Shown here one piece after another: positions 55,338 to 64,000 of a stretch of 64,000 bases of DNA. Under the pieces are notes generated by a model. It did not search any database. It had not been told where the DNA came from and saw only the letters and a program-made list of their open reading frames with translations. Both the position numbers and the translations under genes were made by a program. Each line of letters begins with the position of its first letter. Position 1 is the first letter of the stretch. Origin of the DNA: Rhabditoides inermis (taxonomy: Eukaryota > Nematoda > Chromadorea > Rhabditida > Rhabditidae); the NCBI GenBank assembly GCA_963966185.1, contig CAWZYM010000272.1:1-64000 (forward strand). The letters run 5' to 3'.

Positions 55338-56600
55338 GCATACCATGGCAATGTCATCGTCCATTTCCACGAAGAACTCTCTCTGGCCGGTCGAAGACAG
55401 TCCATACGTGAACCACGTGGTGGCTCGTAAGTCATGCAGCTGAAAAGACGAGCTGATCAGTATTATGATAACAGCTTTCTAACGCAATTTATCCAAACGA
55501 TAAAACGTGATGCGTGGTAAACCCATTAAAACTTTTCTAGATAAACGTCGCCAAAACCTTGTCTACATCTTATGAGTGACTTCGTTTTGTACATGTAACA
55601 TGTCTTGTTTATCATAATCATGTTTTCAACTTTTCATGTTCTTACGATCTTACGAGTTTTGTACATATATAGTACAGCCACGTTTCGCGGTTCCGAATGA
55701 GAATTGGATTTGAGTTGAGATAATATCGCTTGTACAAAAAAACTTCGACTTTGACGTCGACATTGCTGTAGTCGGATTGAAACCTGTGAGTCGTCCGACA
55801 CATTTCACGTGTTCTGCTCTTTTGCGCAACACAACATGTAGATCTTCGAAAATCCGAAACGCTTTAATGAGAAGGAATCGAACACGACACCCATCGACAA
55901 AGCTGGCGATTAAACGCGCACAACACTAGCTCAACTGCTCAACACGAGAAATGTCACGGATTACAGTCCAATCAAACTATATCGCAGTTAGTCGCTAGTC
56001 GCGTTCCTTACCTGCGGCAGGAATGCAACCATCCACTGTCCAATCACGAACGTAAGCGTATATTCTCTGGACCAAAACTGAAACAAAGAAAAGTGAGCTA
56101 CTCTCACGAGCTACAAACGCTGGAAATGAATTTCATCAAATCAAACAAAATGCTACCCTCTCGTATTCCATGGGATGTTTCACGGCGATAAACCTGTTCA
56201 CAGTTGTCAACAGCGCGCCTGAAAATCCAGAAAAAAACGTATACGCCTTATCTTTGCTGCAACCATTCGCACCTATTTGATTGCCGATGAACGTGACGCC
56301 TGATAGAAAAATACAGTGCGATAGAATGGGATGAAAGCAGTACGCCCACAGTTCATCTCTCGTCGATATACCGATGACAAGGTTGGCGAAGTAGGAAATA
56401 ATGTTGAGCGCGCCTGAAATCGTGTTGCAGTCGAATAAAGGAAAGTTTTTTTTTGTTTGCATACCGTTGCTCAAGAAAACTGTGTAAAATGCTGAAGAGA
56501 ATCGTCTTCTTCGGATAAGTACGAGTGCTAGTATAACACAGTATAAAATGACGAGAGGGACTTCGACGATAAACAGCAATTTTATCGTCATAGACATCAT
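54533..56600 (-). CDS. srv/srg-like serpentine chemoreceptor, copy 2 (8 exons, 331 aa)
   Basis: Paralogue of the receptor at 44.5 kb. Exons: 56600-56465, 56413-56273, 56218-56157, 56077-56012, 55439-55344, 55284-55150, 54980-54792 and 54703-54533. All phases fit and the frame ends at TGA. Motifs: LLFIVEVPLVILYCVILALV (TM1), GNQIG then ALLTTVNRFIAVKHPMEYER, RIIYCSVCALVCLIGIPLNV (TM5), FAFTLLMGVAQGVKLWAQL (TM6) and FQLLSDVLLFCQPLSLLCLR (TM7). It differs from copy 1 by two introns within the single TM3 exon of that copy and by about 20 extra residues after TM6. The exon 7 donor (GTTATT) is weak. A (GA)n microsatellite, (CT)n on the plus strand at 55301-55334, sits in intron 5. Confidence 0.82.
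55301..55334. repeat. (CT)n microsatellite in a receptor intron
   Basis: Seventeen CT units a few bases from the donor of exon 5 of the receptor gene. Confidence 0.9.
55838..55985 (-). mobile_element. tRNA-derived SINE
   Basis: Minus strand: TGAGCTAGTGTTGTGCGCG (A-box side) and B box GTGTTCGATTCC, then TTCTCATTAAAGCGTTTCGG, similar to the tails at 17.4 and 17.65 kb. The flank GAGAAATGTCACGGATTACA resembles 17728-17745. It lies in intron 4 of the adjacent receptor gene. Confidence 0.6.
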
Positions 56601-56609
56601 TGTGCAATC

Positions 56610-57800
56610 CTGAAAGCAGAAAAGAAATGGCAAAAAGTTCAAAGTACGGAAAACAAAAATGAAAACGTGCTGCTTTCATAGTTGTTCACATCTAAGTTCT
56701 AGTACACACAAAGTATCGCTTCAACCGTTACATACGTCCACAAAAATCGTGAATGCGACATTGTTTTTGACTGACTAAAAGTTTATAGCTACAAATCTTG
56801 AAATTGACAAATACATACGAACATACGTTAGTGAATAAGAACATGTTTTAATAAGTAATACTAGCAAACAGTGTTTTCTCGCCATACAAAAGAAGCAGAT
56901 TTTTTACGTAATTGTGTGTCTTTTTTAGTTAAATTCAAAATTCAAACGCAATAGACGAAACATTATCATGAAATTTACTTCCACATCACATTTTTTCTCT
57001 CAAACTATCTTAGTTTTTATCGAAAACAAACCGTGGTGGTTCTAAGAATACAGATAACGAAAGAAAGTGCTTTTTGAAATTACAGAGATGATGACTGTAT
57101 GTTATAATGAATAACATAAACGTCTACGTGCATCTTTCATCTATTAGAAATGGTTACTGTATATCTTTGAAGTCAGTATACTGAATGCCCTCTATGAATG
57201 GGAAATAATGCCCTCTATGAATGGAAATGCAAGATCCCGGTTAATGAAGCTGCTCTTTTCGTCCGGTGCAAAAACATAAAACCACCGTTCTTTTGACTTA
57301 TGACTTATGAATGCTTTAGTGTTGCGTGTATTGTGATCAGGTTTGTGATTCTGCACAATCGTTTTTTTTATTTGATTTTAGTATGTTGTTAACCAAAATC
57401 CATTAGCTAAGTCCTCTCCGATTCTTCAGGAATGAACTGTGTGGTCAAACACATAAACTGTGTGGTTTCGAATCACACGACTACAAACTTTATAGTGTTT
57501 CAATAACAAGTTGCGAAGAAGTTGGGAACTCGAGCCGCTAGAACGGCACTCGTCTCTCTTGTCACCGGGCGCGACGCGGTCAGTTGTGATCGCGCACACA
57601 CTGACCGATATCATCGACGATCGACTGCCGAACGAAAAATGATTGTGTTTTGTCTGCACCTATTGAAAAAAATCAGATTTTGAAACAAGTGACCATTCTC
57701 GGACCGGAAGTCGAGCCCGACTACAAGAAGCAGCAGGAACGAATAAGTTGTGTGAAATCGAAATGAATAGAACATGCGGAAAACACGTCGCAAAGTTTCG
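56610..57800. other. intergenic, no gene seen
   Basis: AT-rich. TGCCCTCTATGAATGG is tandemly duplicated at 57187-57225. The lower half is presumably the 3' flank of the thioredoxin-like gene. Confidence 0.45.
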
Positions 57801-57821
57801 AAAATGTGCACTCGGGGTTGA

Positions 57822-59084
57822 TTAGAGTGCGCTAGCGACGAGTTTGCGAAGCTGCTCCGGATTCGCGCCATACAAGTCATCCACGTGCGAGCTGCGAGAC
57901 AAGCATATTAATCATATCGCTCGATTCATGTATCAGTAGCACTCTGCTTATCAGTCAATCAAAACCGAAACAAACGGAGACCTACCCATCGACGAAGACG
58001 TAGAACGCGGGCATGGAGGAGACATGAAGCTGCTGCGCAACTTCTAAACCATAAAATCACATGAAAAGAAGATGCTGCGCACCCGATCGCCCGCCCCCTC
58101 TTTCGGTCTCTCCCTCACTCAGATAAGTTCAGTGTATAATTCAATCTGGTTAAAGGAACAGTGGCGCAATATTTCGACTTGGATCATAACTTGATCCATT
58201 GGAATGCAAAACAAAACAAAAAATAACGATTCGAAGCTGTTACCGTTACCACACCAATTACCACAAACCGTCCCGTTACCACACGAAAATAGGCGTTCAA
58301 ATGTGTACTTCGGCGGGAAGCATCATTGTCGCGGGGCTGCTATCTGCAGATCGATATTGTGATCGCTTTTGCAAAGAAATTATAGTTCTCGGGAAGAGCA
58401 GCGGTCGTTGTGCATGATGAACCAGTGAGCTGCGTGGCGCAGTGAAAAAGAGTATGGCTATCACTCTTGCGGCCACGTGTTCGTGTTCGATCCCTGTTTG
58501 CAACTTTGCCTGAAACATACATGCACCTCGAAGGTAAAGGTAAAGGTGTTTCCCACTATTCAAGAGATAATAATAATTGAATAAATCGATAGGCCTTCTA
58601 ATGATATGTAACCACCAGTATGCTATTTGATACGGTAAGTATGATGCTGACTAATATGTAATGAGGGAGAGCCACTGATCAGCCACGCACCGTGATCCAC
58701 GTCGAATTCGACGAATTCGAGTGCCGAGTTCTCGTTGGACAGTGTTTCGTAGACAGGGTCGATGATGCGACACAGTGCACGACACCTGAACACGCGTTTG
58801 TGGAAGAAAGATAAGATCACATCCTAAATCGTCACAAGATTTTTTAAACTTTATTTTCGTGCCGTAAACGGCATAAACTTGTCGTCGACCTGTACCAACC
58901 GGTATGGTTGGCAAATTGTTGTTATGTCGTTGTTGTTATGCTGTTGTTGCAAGTTGTTGTTGTTTTCAGAATGTAGTGTGAAGGGGAACATACCAGTTTG
59001 CTCTCGCCATGACGATCGTTGTTGTGTGAGACTGGAGGACGTCGTCGAATTCGTCTTTCGATGAGAGTCGCGTCACAACACCAG
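57822..59084 (-). CDS. thioredoxin-like protein with a WCRALC active site (first exon not found)
   Basis: Exons 59084-58994, 58785-58691, 58043-57986 and 57891-57822 join in frame to TAA. The series follows thioredoxin from strand 1 on: VVTRLSSKDEFDDVLQ, the active-site segment MARANWCRALCRIIDPVYET, FVEFDVD, QQLHVSSMPAFYVFVDG with the conserved cis-proline (MPAF), and LYGANPEQLRKLVASAL at the C-terminus. The usual WCGPC is replaced by W-C-R-A-L-C, so the cysteines are separated by three residues, not two. The residues after the second cysteine align without a gap (RIIDPVYETLS against the family's K.I.P....LS). The splice falls between the W and C codons. The first exon must end in phase 1 and was not located. 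Activity as a dithiol oxidoreductase is uncertain. Confidence 0.75.
58424..58590 (+). mobile_element. tRNA-derived SINE
   Basis: A box CGTGGCGCAGTGAAAAAG and B box GTGTTCGATCCC about 45 bases later, then a unique body and an ATAATAATAATTGAATAAAT tail. It lies in the intron between exons 2 and 3 of the thioredoxin-like gene as mapped here. The region 58150-58170 (TTAAAGGAACAGTGGCG) resembles another SINE tail. Confidence 0.65.
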
Positions 59085-59310
59085 CTGTGAACATGTATGA
59101 GAGTTATCCAATCTCATACATTTTGAGTTTTTTTTTTACTACATTTTTTATCTCGCTATGCCTCACATGACATTTTTTTAAAAGTATCATTTAAAGTTGT
59201 AAATAAAAAGGCATAATTAAGTGACCTGCGACACCAACAAGAGCGAGAAAACGATTGACCGCACGTTTCGGCTGTCGTGTATTAGTTGTCTCCGTCTTTT
59301 GTACTGAACA

Positions 59311-59816
59311 GTCGGCAATTAGGAACTCGCACCACGCATCACCACACCACCGCACCACTACACCACCGCACCACCGCACCACTACACCACCGCACCACTG
59401 CACCACCACACCATCGCACCACATTCCATCGCACCACGCTTCATCGCACCACCGATCGCACCACCACCCATAGGTTTCACAACCATCATTTTTCACGCGA
59501 AGTTTCGTAACAAGCATTTTGCTCATGCGTTTTTTGATATAAGTTCGTTTCAAATGTATGTTGCTTGATTTCAGAAGTAATATTGTTAATGACCTAAATC
59601 ATGGTGTACTATCTGATTCGCTCAAACATCGCTCAACTTCTACATAAGTGGTGATGCGATCGGTGGTGCGATGGTGCGGTGGTGCGATAAAATGTGGTGC
59701 GGTGGTGCGATGGTGCGGTGGTGCGATAAATTGTAGTGCGGTGGTGCGGTGGTGCGGTGGTGTAGTGGTGCGGTGGTGCGGTGGTGCGTGGTGCGATTTC
59801 CTAATAACCTGAACGG
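59311..59816. repeat. fold-back element with CACCACCG/CACCACTA minisatellite arms
   Basis: Left edge GTCGGCAATTAGGAACTCGC and right edge GCGATTTCCTAATAACCTGA are inverted. The left arm (59329-59465) is CACCACCGCAC/CACCACTACAC repeats. The right arm (59650-59797) is the inverted GGTGGTGCGGTG array. Same edges as at 3.8 kb but a different array unit. Confidence 0.7.
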
Positions 59817-59829
59817 TCCACATTTTTCG

Positions 59830-60660
59830 ATGCGCTGTAATTCTTTTTTTGATCAAAGAAACTAGATATGCTGCATGAGAGATGATTGATCTCACATACG
59901 ATTCTTTTAGATGCGTTAGACGAAGACAATAATTGATCTCCAGTTTCTTTAGAACTGTAGTTAACAACTACATCACATGGCTCAGTGCACGAGAAAAAAC
60001 TCCATTCGACTCACACATATGTACATTGCACATATGTATGTATCGAAGTACACATATGTATCACAAATTTCTGCGAGCAATTTCTGCAAAAATTATTGGA
60101 AAAAAATATTCGAAAAATTATGTACAGTGGACGGGGCTTACGTTATGCACACCGTCGTCGTAAACACAACGACGACGGTACAGTGGCAAAGCAGGAGAGA
60201 GCGAGAGTTGGCTGTTTTGAACGCCGCGACCGATTTTGGTTTCACAAATCATACTCATATAGGTCATACAAAGTTATTTGCTAACAAATAACATATATAC
60301 ACTAAACTAGTATATTGTATCAATGTTGTTTTTGTGGGTGCAAAAATGACCGATTGACATGAGTCCAACTGGCGGGTCCAGCTACCGTAATTATTGTGCA
60401 CCGCCCATTCCTGGCCAATTGAAGAGGACTTGATGAATCATTTTAGTTACTTTTAACAGAAGGAACGGAAACGGACACAGCCTACCAATACCATTATACC
60501 AATATGAACCTTTATGCAGAAAAGCGCATTTTTTGTGTATTTCAAAGTTCATGTTCTGTTATGCCATTCAAGTTGCTGCTAAAGTGGACAAAAATCCCAA
60601 AGGATTAACTGAAACTTACACAAGTTATGATTCGCAGGCAGATTGCTACGGTAACAAGGC
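59830..60660. other. no gene seen
   Basis: AT-rich, with ACATATGTA-type repeats at 60015-60060 and a short CGTCGTCG run at 60150. No exon series. Confidence 0.4.
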
Positions 60661-60664
60661 TTCA

Positions 60665-60765
60665 GCAAAACACATGTCGTTGAGTGGATTCGAACCCGCG
60701 ACATGAACCAGCCGAACATATTGCTAGGCGAATGTCTTACCGGTTGCGCCATAGAGGCGATGTGT
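60665..60765 (-). mobile_element. tRNA-like SINE head
   Basis: Minus strand: CTATGGCGCAACCGGTAAGA (A box) and CGCGGGTTCGAATCCACTC (B box). The ends do not pair as an acceptor stem, so it is more likely a SINE or tRNA pseudogene than a working tRNA. Confidence 0.5.
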
Positions 60766-60979
60766 GCAATTTGCTAGTATTGAGACATCTAGTTGATTTG
60801 CGATCAATCAAAGACGGACTGTGCGAAGGAAAACCATTCATTTTCAGCTGAAACGTATGCTTTCGAAAACAATCAAATCGTCTTTCATGCTTGTGTCTCA
60901 TTATTGTCTACTTTTCTTCACAAAAACCACAAGCGCGCAGTAGATCATCGCTCAATGAAAGGATCATGCGACGTCCTCA

Positions 60980-61065
60980 ATGGTGCAGTCGGTTAGCTGT
61001 TAACCTAGCAATCTGCGGACTGCGCTCTGTCGCAGGTTCGAGTCTAGCTACCGCTCGTGTTTTAC
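60980..61065 (+). mobile_element. tRNA-like SINE head
   Basis: ATGGTGCAGTCGGTTAGCTG (A box) and GTCGCAGGTTCGAGTCTAGC (B box) with a long gap typical of class II tRNA ancestry. No acceptor stem. Confidence 0.5.
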
Positions 61066-61614
61066 TTTCTTTCAATTTTGGCAGTGCTCTTAGTTACCGT
61101 ACCACCCGTTCGTGGTCTGTTCCCCCATGGGGGAGATAGTGGGTCTTTTCAATTTTTTGCAAACTTTAAACACAACTAATAACACCAGAGAAAATAGAAC
61201 TTCATTTAATCATCTTTGCAAAAACACAATCATAACATCCGTCTGGAAAAAAAACACAAGTAGGTAAACACGCACAGAAATCATTGCTCAGTTAATCAGC
61301 TAGACACAGGAATTACTTATTATCCACAGAGAGTGAGAGAGAAGAAGAAGAAGAGAGCGAGCAAAAAACGGCGACAGAGAGGAGAAGAGAGAAAGAAAGA
61401 AATATGAACCCTCACAAGGGCAACGAAAGAGAGACGGGCAGGCGACAGTGCACATACAGACAAGACTATCCACCTTGCGACGATAGAACCGAGAAACATG
61501 TAATAGAACTCAACACCAGTGTAAGGCTACTTGCTTTGCTAAGGGCTAGGAAATACGACGCGACACACCGGATACGGAACCGTGGACAGACATGCGAGAG
61601 ACACACACACACAG

Positions 61615-62187
61615 CTATGGCCTGTGCTGTGATGGCGGTGGGGCGGAGGAGGCGTCCCGGCTGCGCGAGTTGGGTGGGGGCCGGGTGCGCAGGCGGGCGC
61701 GCAGCTGAGCAGTCTGCGCACGCTGGCGAGCACGCAACTCCTCCATCTCCACCCGGTGCCTGCAACACGCACAATCAGACATACAACAACTTACATGATG
61801 AATCATATGCTACTCACTCTCTTTACTTGTACGCATGTTCACATCACACTAAAATGCACGAATTTCAAAGCACAGCTGTCCGCAACACAGAACACAGTAC
61901 TGCTTCCACTCCAATCTCGCCTCTCTTTCTCCTCCCTCACCCACCGTTTCAACAGATCCATCATCTCCGGATCGTCCTCGTACTCGTACTCGTCGAGTAC
62001 CTGAAAACACAACAACCATCGATGAGAGAGCAGCACAGGCACACGACTCAAGAACAGCCCGAACCTACAACACTACAACAGTCACAAAGCTCACGTCACA
62101 AGTGGAACAAAAGCACAAACCAACGGTTACACCACCACAACAACTCTGCTACAACTAAGTGGTCACGAATACATACGTTCACTCTCT

Positions 62188-62231
<44 letters not shown>

Positions 62232-64000
62232 TCCCTCTCTGCCCACAGCACCTCGACATCACTCTCGGCGGGCGATATGACGGGCGGGGTGCCGAGTGTG
62301 AAGGTGGCCATGTCGACGTGGCTGCTCGTTCCGAGCGTCGAGCACAGCGCGTTGTTCAGGTCGCCCAGGTTGGCCAGCTTGGGCGCCGTGCGCGCACTCG
62401 ACAGGGTCGACGACGCGCCGCGCTCGCCGCTCTGCGCCCGCTCGTCAGACGTCGACGACGAGGAAGAGGAGGAGAAGGAAGCGCGCGAGCGACGGCCGAT
62501 TGCCGGGGCCCACGGCACAACAGCAACGGCAGCCTACACAACAACACATCACAACACTCATCGCACACAGGGCGCACACATGCATGAGGATGGAGGGGAA
62601 GGGAACATGGCGAGGACGAGGAGGGCAAGTGCGTACCTGTGTCTCGACCAGACTGGCAGTGCCGGCAGACACGGGCTGCGGCGGCGTCGCCCGTCCGTTC
62701 AGCGTCACGTCAAACGGAGTCGACTCGCGCTGCTGGTCCAAGTGGATCACCTGCAAACACACAATACAACACAGTGCGTTTGTATAAAAACACTTTCAGA
62801 TTAACCAAAAGCACTGCACTGCCAAAATCATTCATTAGAGCTCTAGTTTGCAGGTCGCACATTGTACCAATCAGAGAATGTGGCTAAACGACAAAACCAA
62901 TTTGAATCACTACGGTAATTTTCCGAAACACCATTACATACTGTAACTATAATGTAGCAACAACAACAACACACCCCTCCCCTCCCTCCAACCCACCTTC
63001 TGGAGCGCATTGGCCAGTCCATTGAGCGTGTCGACATGCATAGCAGTGGCATTGGTCGCCGACGCTGCTGCCGCCGCCGGCTGCTGCTGATGCTGATGCT
63101 GCGAATCATCCGTCTCCGGCTCCTGAATAAAACACATTGAATATACTTCAACATTCGTACATCGAAAAAAAACAGTATCGTAACCATCCGCCTCTCTTGT
63201 TTTGCGCACTGGTATCGCGAGCATCCACAGCGTACGACGTATTGCGAGAATGTAACTATACCACACTACCTCATCCACATTCCATTGCTCAATTTCTGGC
63301 CAGGGCCTGTTCATTCAACGACCAACTACTATCCCCGTTGCGCACCGTTCTCACAGCTCAAACCGACCACATCTTGCACCAAGTGCGTTCCCTATCACCA
63401 GACTACTCCCCACGCACATTCATCTCCCTGGCGAGTGCCTGCAGCTTCCTCTCCAGCCCGGCCAGCTGGGGCGCGTCGTGGTGTTCGTGGTGTGCGGGCG
63501 TGTGGGGCATGCTGCTGCCGGTGGGCGCGCCGCCGCCGCCGACTCCCACTCCCGCGCCCGCACTCAGCCCAGCGAGGTGCGACTGCGACATGACGGCCGG
63601 CATCTGCGCGTGCGCCGTCGCGTCCGCCACCGCCGCCGCGTGGCTGTTGTGCTGCACCTAAACACGACTTTCATCTTTCATCACAAAACCGTCCGCGTAA
63701 CGAAATAGTCTTAGTCGTCCACGTGAAACAACATGATCCCACACACACAGTGGACCTGATATTGACACACACACACACACTCCCTCCCTCCCTCACCTGG
63801 TTGACGACCTGCTTGGCGGCGTCGACGCCGCTCACCTTGCGCAGCTCGCTCTCCAGCTTCTGCAGGGCAGACAGATTGGGCAGCGACGGCTGGCTGGCCG
63901 GCTGCGAGGAGGGCTCCGACGGCGGCGGCGGTGCGGGCACTGGCGTCACCGACGACTCGTCCAGCGACGAGATGGTCGACGGAGGCGGCATCACCACCGG
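61615..64000 (-). CDS. 3' part of a large Ser/Ala/Gln-rich protein with short helical repeats
   Basis: Minus-strand exons, open at the right edge of the window: 64000-63797, 63657-63418, 63122-62997, 62750-62637, 62533-62252 and 62000-61941 join in frame. A last candidate exon (about 61759-61615) reads HRVEMEELRARQRAQTAQLR and a proline-rich end, but its phase does not match the donor used (GTGAGG after LLKRW). The protein is low-complexity (PAPPPPSEPSSQPASQP, QHQHQQQPAAAAASA, SFSSSSSSSTSDE) with four short leucine helices: LSALQKLESELRKVSG, LAGLERKLQALAREMN, LNGLANALQKV and LGDLNNALCSTLG. YEYEDDPEMMDLLKRW precedes the end. A C-terminal region of a WNK-type kinase is one possibility, held weakly. 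There is no catalytic domain in view. Confidence 0.6.
62193..62240. repeat. (CT)n tract
   Basis: CT dinucleotides between two exons of the partial gene at 61.6-64.0 kb, following a C run. Confidence 0.9.

Noticed and set aside
58873..58990. A missing thioredoxin exon encoding WCGPC between 58.8 and 59.0 kb
   Set aside because: No stretch with that motif exists there on the minus strand, and the flanking exons join in frame without it.
59191..59967. His/Thr-rich and Trp-Cys-rich frames
   Set aside because: Translations of the CACCAC minisatellite arms of the fold-back element.
60665..61065. Functional tRNA genes
   Set aside because: A and B boxes are present, but acceptor stems do not pair; SINE heads are more likely.
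61404..62804. 466-codon plus-strand open frame
   Set aside because: It lies antisense to a spliced gene with consistent exon phases, has a CT-repeat core, and shows no domain.

Overview
This is a nuclear fragment of a nematode genome. Seven-transmembrane chemoreceptor genes of nematode-restricted types (srsx-like, str/srh-like, srv/srg-like) recur through the window. Genes have many small exons, introns from 45 nt to 1.8 kb, GT-AG borders and TTTCAG-type acceptors. Much of the rest is transposon-derived. I cannot name the species. Exon borders were worked out by eye from splice signals, frame and paralogue comparison, and may be off by a few bases.

Layout. 0.2-1.4 kb: intact srsx-like receptor (minus). 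3.8-4.8 kb: fold-back minisatellite element, a relic of an srsx exon and a broken small ORF. 5.1-8.9 kb: damaged str/srh-like receptor region split by the 3' end of an RTE-type LINE, whose tail is a 734-bp pentanucleotide array. 10.9-16.0 kb: a block bounded by inverted termini and a possible ACT target duplication, containing an unknown gene and two elements with CAC...GTG ends and 5-bp target duplications. 16.0-17.0 kb: partial receptor. 17.3-18.0 kb: tRNA-derived SINEs. 19.7-25.4 kb: at least three Helitron-like elements joined head to tail. 25.7-29.6 kb: nearly intact CR1/Jockey-like LINE. 31.3-33.9 kb: decayed alpha-tubulin gene between two more CAC-ended elements. 34.5-35.8 kb: two TTAA-flanked MITEs. 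36.7-37.9 kb: second intact srsx-like receptor (plus). 39.4-41.75 kb: 5'-truncated LINE with an open 777-codon frame. 42.0-44.2 kb: secreted class 3 lipase. 44.5-45.9 kb, 46.7-50.6 kb and 54.5-56.6 kb: three intact receptor genes, two of them paralogues. 52.8-54.1 kb: long inverted repeat. 57.8-59.1 kb: thioredoxin-like gene with an atypical active site. 59.3-61.1 kb: second fold-back minisatellite element and SINEs. 61.6-64.0 kb: 3' part of a large low-complexity/coiled-coil protein whose start lies outside the window.

The receptors form a local chemosensory cluster shaped by duplication and inversion. Repeat families appear in several copies here, so target duplications and element ends can be read directly. 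The lipase and thioredoxin genes show no functional link to the receptors. The observations I would follow first are the head-to-tail Helitron array, the CAC-ended 5-bp-duplication family, and the thioredoxin with three residues between its active-site cysteines.
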